A program made the position numbers and the translations under genes. Shown in pieces: positions 1 through 11,432 of a stretch of DNA of 64,000 bases. Position 1 is the first letter of the stretch; every line of letters begins with the position of its first letter. A model generated the notes under the pieces. That model was given only the letters and a program-made list of their open reading frames with translations, was not told the DNA's origin and ran no database searches. Origin of the DNA: Lathyrus oleraceus (taxonomy: Eukaryota > Streptophyta > Magnoliopsida > Fabales > Fabaceae); the NCBI RefSeq assembly GCF_024323335.1, contig NC_066582.1, positions 89,710,944 through 89,774,943 of the forward strand. Direction: 5' to 3'.

Positions 1-86
1 TGGAAACAATAAAAGTGCGGTGGAGACTCTAGTTTAATTGACATTAATTTTGTCCATAGCTTAATGGTCATGAATTTACCGCTACA
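1..86 (+). mobile_element. Ogre LTR, 3'-terminal 86 bp
   Basis: The end of a plus-strand Ogre LTR, cut by the window edge. It ends in CGCTACA, the same terminus as the LTRs ending at 18446 and 55286. In reverse complement it matches 3798-3883 at roughly 90%. It carries an AATAAA-type signal near base 9 and the box TGGAGACTCT at 21-30 that recurs near every Ogre LTR end here. The following sequence is not a primer site but minus-strand Ogre coding DNA, so this is probably the outer end of a 3' LTR whose element lies off the left edge. Confidence 0.8.
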
Positions 87-2023
87 CATAGACGTCAAGA
101 TATTTAATTCTGAGAGCAATGGCCTCTTCAAGCCCCATAATGCAAGCTTCATACTCAGCCATATTGTTTGTACACTTGAAGGTCAACCTAACTGTAAATG
201 GAAAGTGAGTTCCTTGAGGAGTAATAATCACTGCCCCAATGTCATTACCATACGAATTAACAGCTCCATCAAATACCATGCCCCAACGGGATCCGGGTTC
301 TGGCCCTTCTTCAAGAAATAGTTTATCACAATCTTTCATCTTCAAATAAAAAATCTCTTCTTCAGGAAAATCATATTGTACTGACTAATACTCTTCAATC
401 GGTTGGTGAGCCAAATGGTCAGCCAAGACACTACCTTTAATAGCTTTTTGAGATCGACATTCAATATCATACTCAGATAACAACATCTGCCAATGGGCCA
501 TCCTTCTAGTTAAAGCAGGTTTCTAAAAAATATACTTGATTGGATCCATTTTGGATATCAACCAAGTAGTATGATTCAACATATACTGGCGCAGACGCTT
601 AGCAGCCCAAGCCAATGCACAACATGTCTTTTCAAGCATAGAATACCGAGTCTCACAGTCGGTGAATTTCTTACTGAGGTGGTAAATTACATACTCTTTC
701 TTTCCAGATTCATCTTGCTGACCCAAAACACAACCCATACTCTCATAAAGCACAATCAGATACATGATCAAGGGTCTTCCTTCAACAGGAGGAGACAGAA
801 TCAGAGGCTCAAGCAAATATCCTTTGATACTATCCAAAGCTTTATGGAAATCTTTGGTCCAACCACAAGACTGATCTTTCCGAAGAAGCTTGAATATAGG
901 CGCATATGTGGCAGTCATATGCGATATAAATCTCGAGATATAGTTCAAGCGGCTGAGAAAACCTATGACTTGCTTCTCAGTTTTGAGCGCAGGCATCTCT
1001 TGTATTGCTTTGACCTTGGCAGGATCAACTTCAATATCCTTCTCGCTGACAATTAAGCCCAACAACTTACCAGAACGAACACCAAAAGTACACTTATTGG
1101 GATTCAAGCAGAGTTTATACTTCCTCAAGTGATGAAATAGCTTCAACAAATGCTCAACATGCTCTTCTTAACCACTTGATTTGGAAATCATATCATCAAC
1201 ATAAACTTCGATCTCTTTATGCATCATATCATGAAAAAGAGTAGTCATAGCTCTCTAGTACGTTGCACCAACATTCTTTAAACCGAAAGGCGTCACTCTA
1301 TAATAGAATGTTCCCTAGGGCGTAATGAATGTGGTCTTCTCCATATCTTTAGGTGCCATCTTGATCTGATTAAAACCGGAAAATCCATTCATAAACGAAA
1401 ATACTTTGAATTTAGCTTTATTATCTACCAACATGTCAATGTGTGGCCGAGGAAAGTCATCTTTTAGAATAGCTTTGTTCAAATATCTATAATTAACACA
1501 CGTACATACTTTTCCATCTTTCTTAGGAACAAACACAATGATGGCCACCCACTGCGGATACTCGGAGATAACAAGAAAACCAACCTCGATCTTCTTCTGC
1601 ACTTCCTCTTTGATTTTTACTGCCATATCTGGATGAGTCCTTCTCAATTTCTGCTTGACCGGCGGACATTCTGGCTTCAACAACAAGCTATGCTTCACAA
1701 TCTCAGAATCCAAAGCAGGCATGTCTTGATAGGACCAAGAAAACACATCAGAATACTCTCGAAGAAGAGTAATCAACCCCTTCTTAGGTTTTGGACACAG
1801 TTGAGACCCAATTTTAACTTCCTTCACATCATCCTCGGAACCCAAGTTGACTAATTCAATCTGCTCTTCAAACGGCTGGATGGCGTTTTCCTCGTGCTCA
1901 AGTAAATGAGATAATTCATCAGATACTTCTTCATCATCAATCTCTTCCTCAGTTTTAAGCACAAGGAAATCAAAGTTTGGAGAGGGAGTAGGATCATTGT
2001 ATTCAATGTGTTTGAGAACCAAC
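87..2023 (-). pseudogene. Ogre-A reverse transcriptase / dual RNase H fragment
   Basis: Remnant of the Ogre pol gene, read leftwards from the intron acceptor at 2023. In order it has an acidic linker, the RT fingers (VPKKDGK, FSGFNQIKMAPKDMEKT), an intact YVDD catalytic box near 1200, the Ty3-type RNase H (GCVLGQQDESGKKEY, LADHLAHQP) and an archaeal-type RNase H (WGMVFDGAVN, NNMAEYEACIMGLEEA). The double RNase H is a known mark of the Tat/Ogre lineage. The gene is dead: stops at 1315-1317 (TAG for TGG), 1255-1257, 385-387 (for CAG) and near 523, judged against the Ogre-B2 copy at 20147-22139. It is truncated inside the second RNase H at 87 and lacks integrase. Confidence 0.88.
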
Positions 2024-2262
2024 CTGCATAATGATTTGATATTTTGATTTTGGAGAAGTGGAGTGCGACAAAATATTATGCAGATGGAAGATTATTATTT
2101 ATTTATATTTTTTGTGATTACCATTTTCAAAAAAGCAAAAAGTAAAAATAAAACATCATAGATGTAGATGAATAAAATTGTCTTTTATTGATGATTATAA
2201 GGAAAATGCCCAACAATGTTCACTTCTCCCTTAGAAATAAGAGAAGGATGAAAACAAATTAC
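2024..2262 (-). other. Ogre-A intron between protease and RT
   Basis: A 239-bp putative spliceosomal intron. On the minus strand the donor is TCTAA^GTAATTTG and the acceptor is TTATGCAG^GTTGG, preceded by an AT-rich stretch. Splicing here joins the protease frame to the RT frame in phase (2 nt of a Lys codon plus 1 nt). Without splicing the protease frame ends at the TAA that overlaps the donor. Ogre elements are known to carry an intron at this position. The same two sites, in the same phase, occur in Ogre-B2 at 22140-22395. Confidence 0.75.
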
Positions 2263-3797
2263 TTAGAGCAATGAATAATAGTAGGAACGTCAATAGCAAC
2301 CCAATTGTTGCAAGTCTGGCCACGCGTCACAAAGTTGGTGCAAGCTTCGTCTTTATCACCATCGTCTTTAATCACGACAGCTAAGTGTTGATCATTCCCA
2401 TGAATGAACCCCCCACTGCGGAAACTTGGTTGCATAACTTCAGTTCTGATGTTGAATGGTCCTGGTTGAAAACCCAAGTCGGCTCTATTCTTATTCTCGG
2501 CGATTTCCACCATACGACCCCATTTGTCAATGCTGTCAGTCTGAATAGCTTCTTGTGCATATTTCAAAGAAGACATGGGTGCCCCAATTTTCTTCATTTT
2601 AGCAGCAATGGATAAGGCTTAGAATGGAGTTCCAACCTCTTCCTCAGTATCAACATATGTGAAAGATGACAAATGGCTTACTAACAATACTTTCTCTCCA
2701 CCAATAATGACAAGCTTGCCGCTCTTCACAAATTTCATCTTTTGGTGTAGAGTAGACGTCACAGCTCCTACTTCATTAACCAATGGCTTTCCCAACAAGC
2801 AACTATAAGCCTGATGAATATCCATTACCTGGAAAGATATTTGGAAATCACTCGGACCTATCTTCATTGGAAGGTCCACTTCCCCAATGACAGTTTTACG
2901 AGAACCGTCGAACCCCTTGACAATCACGCCGTTGTACCTCATTGGGACGCCTTGGTAAGAGAGTCTTGACAGAGTTGATTTTGGCAGCACATTCAAAGAT
3001 GACCCAGTGTCAACCAACACATTGGACAGAGCGTCCTCCTTACAGTTCATTGAAATATGCAACGCCAAATTATGATTTATGCCTTCCTCAGGAAGCTCTT
3101 CATCATAAAAACTCAGATTATTACAAGAAGTAATGTCGGCAACTACGTGGTCAAACTGATCCACGCTCACATCATTCTCAACATAAGCCTTCTCTAGCAC
3201 TTTCTGCAATGTCTCCCTATGCGCTTCAGAATTCATTAGTAGCGACAACACGGATATCTTTGACGGAGTCTGGAGCAGCTGCTCCACAACATTGAATTCA
3301 CTTCTCTTAATCAACTTTAAAACTTCGTCATCATTGTTAGCCTTCAGTTTACTGGATTCCCCAGACTGACACATTGAAGCACTAACCGAATTCGCTACAG
3401 GAATCTCTGCCTTCTTACTTGCGAAAACATCTTCTATTTCTTGTGGAAAAACTGGACCGACCAGACGATCGCTACGGGTCACCTTTGCTATATTTACAAT
3501 ATTCACTACTGAATATGTGACTGATAGAGGAACTTCTCGACCATTCTCAATCATAGTGGCGTTGTATTGATATGGCACAACTTTATCGGATGCATACAGA
3601 ACAGGGCCCGCTAACCATATAACCAACGAAAATACCGATCTACCAACATTATTACTACTGCTGCTACCAAACTGGATAAGTACCCACTCAAAGGTCTTGA
3701 ATACATGCACAATCACATTCACATCATTTATATCCCTTGACTGTTGTATCTGGATTACATTCTCACCCATCAACTTCTGGATATCTCTCTTGAAAAT
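2263..3797 (-). pseudogene. Ogre-A gag C-terminus and aspartic protease
   Basis: Gag-tail and protease part of an Ogre gag-pro gene. The retroviral-type aspartic protease motif is VDTGSSLNVLP, followed by the flap and C-terminal segments (VIVKGFDGSRKTVIGEVDLP; HQAYSCLLGKP). A serine/asparagine-rich linker precedes it. An in-frame TAA at 2619-2621 replaces a CAA present in Ogre-B2. After that stop the frame continues to the intron donor at 2262. The upstream gag core is absent because an LTR end abuts at 3798. Protein similarity to 22396-23690 is strong throughout. Confidence 0.88.
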
Positions 3798-6753
3798 TGT
3801 AGCGGTAAATTCATGACCATTAAGCTATAGATAAACTTAACGTTAATAAAACCAGAGTCTCCACCGCACTTTTATTGTTTCCAAGGGAAAAGGGAAAAGT
3901 ATGAACAAAACCCAAAGATAAGAAGTTTTCAAATCAAAACTAATAAAATGCCAGAGATTACAGGTAAAGGGGTTGGTTACACAGAGGGAAGGTGTTAGCA
4001 CCCAAAGTGTCCTAGGTACTCTTAGGGAGCCCTTTTTTTGTGTGCATATGTGTTTTTGTATAAAATTATATTTGCAATAAATAGAGTGGGGGGATGAGAA
4101 AAGAATTCATTAATTATATTTTTGTGTTTGACAAGACCTTCAGACTTGTGCCTACGTACCAACATAAAATGAGGGATCAAAACCTCGTAGTTCGTGGTAA
4201 CAATTTCAAAGTGAATGTATTGCTTTTTATCAAACATTTAAGTTTAACAAAGGCACAAAAGGCCTAAAAAGGTTTGAATGAGTGTTGGTTATTTTTGTCT
4301 TTTGAAGTTTTAAGTAAATATAATTAGATTCATTTACAAGTTTGATTAAGAAAAGAGTTTGAAATGCAATGGCATAAGGCCAAAGTTTCTAATTTGAAAT
4401 CAAGTCTAAGTTTAGAAATCACAAACAAAGAAGATTTTTTAAAAGGAGGGAGAGATTTGAAATTTAAGATGTGGGGAGGAGATGAAGAGACTAATCCTAA
4501 GAAAAAACTTAAAAGTTAAAAGTTGAAAAGATCTTACCAATGGGATGTAATCCAATAGACAAGAATGTCATATAAATACCCAAATTTCCCTTGGACTTTA
4601 GAATCAAGCAATACCAATACATAAATAGCAAGATGAAGAGCAATACATCAAATAAATATATCCACATACAAGCTTAGCAACTCCATGATCTTCTTCATAA
4701 TCTGTCATGTATCAGTTGAATTCAGAGATAGGCACTAAACACAGGTTCAAAGTAACAGCTTAATCAAGACCATGTAGCATATGAAATCAAAATGGATCTT
4801 AATACTTGCATCAGATGAAAGTTCAATTCACTATGGCTTGGCTTCAGAAAAGTTGGCATTGGCCAAGTCCTTTTGCATAAGGAGTGTTGCCTAATTCTAT
4901 GTCCAATGTCTCAGATCAAATTCAACAGTCCACACAACTGTCTTTTAGGGTTTTTTGTTATTATTATGTACATTAAGGTCAAAGGACCACAAACGTAAAC
5001 AAGTATATACAATCACAATATAATCATAAAGTATGTCTCAAGTGAGCAAAATGAAAATGGCATTAAAATAAACAAGTTAAATGGAATGAATAATGGCAAA
5101 TGAATAAGGACTTGAATTTAAAGTTCATAAAAGTAAATGGCTTGAAATTATATGTAAGTTGTTAGTTGATTAGAAGTTAGTATTGCTTTTGCTTTTGTTT
5201 TATTTAAGTCATTCTTTGGAGAACACTCAACCCACTATTCACAAGCATGGATCTTTGAACCAAGACATCTTTCAAAGGAAGGAAAAAAGTCCAAGTTTCC
5301 ACACAATACCGTGAAAGAGGGGAGACTTACAATCTCACTTACTAGAATGCTTTGCCTTTTTGTGTCAAAATTTAGCGCTATGTTAAGCAATCATAATTGG
5401 ACTTATGTAGAAGTCACAACTATTTGAGGTCTGACAATAGAAATTTTAGTGTGAATGCATGTTAGAGATATGGTATTATGAACCATACTCCTAAAACATA
5501 CCACACTTAAAAGAAAATGCAAAAGGGGTATACCTAATCTCATCCATACTTATGTTGATTTTACAATCAACTAGCCTTAGGACATAGAGATATCATAGGT
5601 CAATGAAATGAATGAGAAGATAATTGGATTAAGATGAAGTGGAAGGGGAAATGGAATCAACACAAATTGGTCAAAGGAGGACTTTTTATCAAATTAAAAT
5701 CATTCATTCATTTTGGGAGATGAAATGTACATTTCATCAATCCCCTAAATTCAATGATTTTAACTCAACAAAGTCAAATCAACCTTGACCAAGACCCAAC
5801 AACACAAGTCAAACTCAACAAGTCAATACCAAAAGCTTAACACAATTTATTTTTGCAATTAAACAATTAAGATCAATTAAAAAATGAATTAAATTAACCT
5901 TGACCAAGGCCCAACAACACAAGTCAAACTCACAAAGGCAATTAAAATGGCTCAACACAATTAATTTGGCATTTAAACAATTAAAAATATTAAAAATAAT
6001 GCATTAAATTAAATATGGTTGGTCAAAATCCTAAAACCTCATCAAAACACCAAATAAATGGCCATGAGATTTATCATAGGTCAAACAAGGTCAAAGGACC
6101 TTGGAGAAAAAAATTCATTAATTTTGGAAACTTAAAAGTATTTTTAAACAATTAAAAATATGCACAAAAACAATTAAATCATGAAAAATATTAATAATGA
6201 TCCAAAAAATAATTTTAATTCAGAAAATGAAAGAGGATTTTTTTTTGGTGAAAGTCTCATATTCTTTGGATCCATATTAAAATTATTATGAATTAATGAA
6301 AATAAGTCAAATAAAATGAAAATCCGAAAATGGTAAAAAAACGTGGACCACTTGATCTCCCTCATTAATTGAGGTGGCAGATCAAGTGGATCTCAACGTG
6401 TGTTCCATGAAGGAATCTAGTCAAAGTGTTGTACAAATGGTAATCAAAACCTACGCTTGAGATTAAAATAAAATGAAAGGATCCTATGGTCTGAGACATG
6501 CCAACGCACCGCCTGAGCTGCAACTCCGGTCTTCTTCTCTGGTGGATCTCACCGGATTGGTTCACCGTCAACCATCACCAAAATAAAAAAGGAGGACATG
6601 AATTCAAAGTAAAAATGCTCATGAGTTCGAATCTGGCCTCAATTTCATCTAACTCCAAGTATATTGTAAGATACAGGTAGTTGAATTTTGAGGTTCATGA
6701 TCTGAGTTGCTTCAATTTGACCTCAAAGCAACTCAATCTTGTTGCCTACATTG
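3798..6753 (-). mobile_element. Ogre LTR, truncated (minus strand)
   Basis: The R/U5-side part of a minus-strand Ogre LTR. It begins at TGTAGCGG, the LTR 3' terminus read in reverse, and aligns along its length with 6754-9582 of the next LTR. It stops at GCCTACATTG, where the next LTR begins, so it lacks the U3 side and the promoter. The abrupt switch suggests that the element ending at 6754 inserted into this LTR. The left flank AAAAT (3793-3797) would be its target duplication, but the partner is not in the window. I see no gene of its own here. Confidence 0.85.
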
Positions 6754-9700
6754 TGTAGCGGTAAATTCATGATCATCAAGCTAAGGGTAAGCTAGACATC
6801 AAATAACAAGAGTTGCCACCGCGCTTTTATTGTTTCCAAGGGAAAAGGGAAAAAGTACGAACAAATACCAAAAGTAAGAAGTTTTCAAATCAAAACTAAT
6901 AAAATGCCAGAGATTGCAGGTAAGGGGGTTGGTTACATAGAGGGAAGGTGTTAGCACCCAAAGTGTCCTAGGTACTCCTAGGGAGCCCTTTCTTGTGTGC
7001 ATATGTATTTTAGACAAAGTGATGTTTACAAACAAATAGAATGGGGGGATGAGAAAAGAATTCATTAATTATATTTTTGTGTTTGACAAGACCTTCAGAC
7101 TTGTGCCTACGTACCAACATAAAAATGAGGGATCAAAACCTCGTAGTTCGTGGTATCAATTTCAAAGTGGATGCACTGTTTTTAACAAATATTAGGTTTG
7201 AAAGGCACAAAGGCCTAAAAATGGTTTGAATGAGTTAGTTCTTTTTGGATTTTTGAAAGTTTAGGTCAAGTTTAATTAAGTCTATTTACAAGTTTGATTA
7301 AGGAAGTAAGTTTGAAAATGCAATGACATAAGGCCAAAGTTTCTAGTTTTTGTAAAGTGGTCAAAGTTTAAAACAAAACTAGTTCAAACAAAGAAGATTT
7401 TTTAAAATGAGGGAGAGATTTTGAAACTAAAGAGATGGGGAGGAGATGAAGAGACTAATCCTATGCATAAAATTAAAAGTTAAGAGTTGAAAAGATCTGA
7501 CCAATGGGTAACAATCCACTAGACAAGAATGTCTTATAGAAACCCAAATTCCCTTGGACATTTTGAATCAAGCAACACACAATGCACAATTATATCAATC
7601 TTAAAGAGCAAGGTATCAAATAAAGATAGCCACATCCAAGCTTAGCCACTCTATGATCTTCTTCAAAATAGCCCATGTAGAAGATGAATTCCCCAAGTCA
7701 AAGGTTCAAAATAACAACTTTACAATGATCATGTTGCAGATGAACTCAAAGGGATCTTCAAAGATGTATCAGATGAAGTTTCAAATTGCAAGCACTTGGT
7801 TACACAAATGTTGGCATTGGCCAAGTCCTTTAGCATAGGGAGATTGCCTAGATCAAGTCAACCGTCCACACAAAAGTTTTTTAGGGTTTTTGTTTTTATT
7901 ATGTACACTAATGGTCCAACACCACACAAACAAACAAAATATACACAAACAAGATATATCAGACAATATGGTCCAAATGGACAAAGTGAAAATTGCATTA
8001 ACATAAACAATTAGAATGGTATGAATAATGACAAATGAATAGAAGTTAAAAATTAAAGTGAATTAAAATAAAGGACTTAAAATTAAATGTTATTTGTTAA
8101 TGAGTTAGAAGTTTTTATTGTTTTGCTTTTGTTTTTGTTTTAAGTCATTCTTTGGAGAACACTCAACCCACTTATCACAAGCATGGATCCTTGAGTAAAG
8201 ACATCTTCCAATGGAAGGAAAAAAGGCCAAGTTTCCACACAATACCATGAAAGAGGGGAGACTTACAATCTCACTAACTAGAATGATATGCTTTTTTTGT
8301 GTCAAAAATTTAGCGCTATGTTAAGCAATCGTAATTGGACTTATATAGAAGTCACAACTATTTGAGGTCGGGCAATAGAATTTTGGTGTTATTGCATGTT
8401 AGAGACATAGTATAATGGACTATGCTCATGAAATATACCACACACAAAAAGAATATGCAAAAGATATGGCCTAATCTCATCCATACTTATGTTGATTTTT
8501 GCAATCAACTAGCCTTAGGACTTGGAGATATCATAAGCCAAACGAGATGAATGCATAAAAAATGGGAAATAGATGAATAGGGAGGGGAATGGATCAAAAC
8601 TCAAATTGGTCAAAGGAGGACTTTTACCAAATTAATATCATTCATCCATTTTGTGAGATGGAATGTACATTCCATTAATCCCCTAAATCCAATGATATTA
8701 ACTTAACAAAGTCAAATCAACCTTGACCAAGGCCCAACAACACAAGTCAAACTTACACAAACCATCACAAGAGGTCAACACAATTATTTGGCATTTATTC
8801 AAATTAAAACCACTAAAATAAGGCATTTAAATTAAATATGGTTTGCCAAATTTCTAAAACCTCATCAAACACCAAAGAAATGGCCATGAGATTTATCATA
8901 GGTTAAACAAGGTCAAAGGGCCTTGGAGAAAAAAATTCAGAATTTTTAAAGACTTAAAAGTTTTTTTAAACAATTAAAAATAATCACAAAATCAATTAAA
9001 TCATGAAAAATATTAATAATGAAACAAAAAAAAATTAATTCAGAATATGAAAGAGGAATTTATTTAAATTTTTTTGGTGAAACTCTCATATTTTTTGGAT
9101 CAATATTAAAGTTAATATGAATTAATGAAAATCAAATGAATTAAAACAAAAATCAAAAAATCAAAAAACATGAGCCACTTGATCTCCCTCTTTAATTGAG
9201 GTGGCAGATCAAGTGGACACAAACGCGCGTTCCACAATAGACCTAAGTCAATGCGCTGCAGGGATGGTAATTAAATTCAACACGCGAGATTAAAACATTT
9301 CAAATGAGATCAATGGCTCAGAACCTGTCTAGCACACCACCGACGCTGGACCTCTGGTCACCTTCTCAAGCGAGGTCCACCGGACTGGTTCACTCATCAC
9401 CGTCAAGAAAATGAAAAAGGAGGACATGATCTGGAAAAAAAAATGGCGTAGAGCACGAATCTGACCTTAATTTCAACTAACTCCCAATATATAGAAAGAT
9501 ATGACGAGTTGAATTTTGAGGTGTGTCAACTGAGTTGCTTCAATTTGACCTCTAAGAAACTCAATCTTCTTGCCTACATTGGTAGGGCTTCAGACAACCA
9601 AATATCCAAGAGAATTGAGTAGAATTAAGTGAGAATCGAAGAGATAAAGTTTTCAGAAATTTACCTTTAATGTTGTGCAAAACTTGATGTTGCTTGCTTC

Positions 9701-11414
9701 AACCTTGATCTGATCACACTTGAGAAACTTGCAGGAGAGGTTTAGTAATGGTACAAAGCTTTGGATCTTGGAGTTCTTGAATCTCCAAATAGTGAGATTC
9801 AAACTCAATTTTCAAGTTGAAAATTCTCAGGTTTTCCTTTGAAATTTCAGGGTTTCAATTGGGGGGAAAAGCTGGCGGGCAAGGTGTGTTTGAAATGAGT
9901 TCAGAGGCCTTGTATTTATAACATTTGGGATTGATAATTGCACACTTGAAAAATTGCTAAATTTGGTAATGTGACGCACAAGCTTGTATGGGCGTGTACA
10001 GGCCCTGAAGCAATCCATTATGAAGTTCAAATGAGGCTTGAGTGGAAAGGCAATGATATGTGGAGTTTTGGACATTTGATTTTCTCCAATGATGCAACTC
10101 TATTAAAGCCATGTGCAAACCTAGAAAACTTCATAAAAAATGCATGAACTTGGGTTTTTTGGAAAGCTTATATCAAGGGGAACAAGTTTTATGTTGAACA
10201 TCTTTCCATTAGGAGCTTGGATCATGGTGAATTTTGAGGTGGAAGTTTACAAATTTCTACATATTGAAATTTTTTCTAAGTGTCAAGCCATATATCTCAA
10301 TATTCCACCTTTCTTAACTTTTTATGTGAGCTTCAAATGAGAAAACTGTCTTTATCAAAGTTTTATCTCTTTAAAATACCTTCAAAATGGTCACCAATTT
10401 CATGGCATTTGGATTTATAATGATAGAGTTATGCATTTTTGAAGTTTGGAAAAATCACTTGTTCAATGGTATAGGTCAAAAATGACCTATAATGTATCCT
10501 CACATCACATGCTCATAAAAGTTGACTTAGCTCTCACTCCAAACATAAAAGTTAAAGTAGACATCTTTAATTTGATTGTGCAACTTGGAAATATTTCATC
10601 TCATAAAAATTGAGAAAGTTATGGCCTTGGGAAGTTGACTTTCAAGTTAGGGTTTAGACAAAATGACCTATAATGTTTCAACATAGATAATGATTTTCTA
10701 AGCAAACCTAGCTCTAGGTGTCAACATGAAAGTTGTTTGGAATGTCATTTAGAGTAAAGTTTCTCTTGGAATCATTTTCATATGGTGAAAATTGTAGGAG
10801 ATAGGGTCTAAGGAGACCTAGTTTTGATCAGATGAATTCATCTGGCCAACCACCATCAACCAACTTGCTAACCTTCAATTATTTTGACTTTATTGGCTCA
10901 TGGTAGATCATATATGCAAAATAGGATGAATTTTGAAGTGTCCTTTAGGAATTTGATCAATTGATGCGGTAGATTGTTGGAGAATTCACTTAAGATACCC
11001 AGTCAAACTAGGGTTTCCAAGGCAAATCACCTTCAAACTCTTGAAGAATACTTGATCAATATGACATGTAGAGATCATTGGGACTCATATATGATGCTTA
11101 TAACCATTTGTGGGTCAATCTATGGTTCTGCTCTTTTGCCATGAGGGTCTCAAACCCTAGATATGAACTTTATAAATCAATGGGATCATGCCCTACCTAC
11201 AAAAGAGTTAGGCACATACAAAGACATATTTTTGGTTTTTTGGTTAGTAAAATGATAATATACAAGTATGATACAATCACATGGTGCTTGGTGATCTTTC
11301 CCAAAACAAACCCAATGAAAGAGGGGTAAGGAGGATGCCAAGGTGTGATCCCAATGCTAATGCATATGATGAACTTGCATGAGGGATCTTAAGGGTCAAA
11401 ATTGGGGTCTTACA
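6754..11414 (-). mobile_element. Ogre-B1 3' LTR, complete
   Basis: A full 4,661-bp minus-strand Ogre LTR. On the minus strand it starts TGTAAGACCCC at 11414 and ends CCGCTACA at 6754. A polypurine tract lies directly outside 11414, so this is the 3' LTR. A TATAAATA box sits at 9913-9920, about 1.5 kb from the LTR start, which leaves about 3.2 kb of R/U5. The U5 end carries AATAAA followed by a PBS-like box. It is AT-rich with only short spurious ORFs. Over the first 130 bp it differs by more than 10% (by eye) from the 5' LTR piece at 47592, so the two are probably not one LTR pair. Confidence 0.88.
9913..9920 (-). promoter_or_regulatory. Ogre-B1 LTR TATA box
   Basis: TATAAATA on the minus strand, followed by CAAGGCC. 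The same TATAAATACAAGG context occurs in the plus-strand Ogre LTRs at 15197 and 51959. This conservation makes it the best candidate for the Ogre promoter, with transcription starting about 30 bp downstream. Confidence 0.6.
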
Positions 11415-11432
11415 GCTGCCCCTTTTTGAGGA
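11415..11432 (-). other. Ogre-B1 polypurine tract
   Basis: On the minus strand, TCCTCAAAAAGGGGCAGC immediately precedes the 3' LTR start TGTAAGACC. A purine-rich run directly upstream of a 3' LTR is the plus-strand primer site for reverse transcription. It identifies the adjacent LTR as the 3' copy. Confidence 0.75.

Noticed and set aside
571..1056. 161-codon plus-strand frame
   Set aside because: Shadow of the Ogre-A RT/RNase H gene on the other strand; no independent similarity.
1..3883. The 86-bp inverted repeat (1-86 and 3798-3883) as ends of a DNA transposon
   Set aside because: Both are termini of Ogre LTRs in opposite orientation. The enclosed sequence is Ogre coding DNA and there is no matching target duplication.
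9827..10075. Short frames inside Ogre LTRs (also 6799-7065, 51567-51785, 52405-52647)
   Set aside because: None is conserved in frame between LTR copies and none resembles a known protein.
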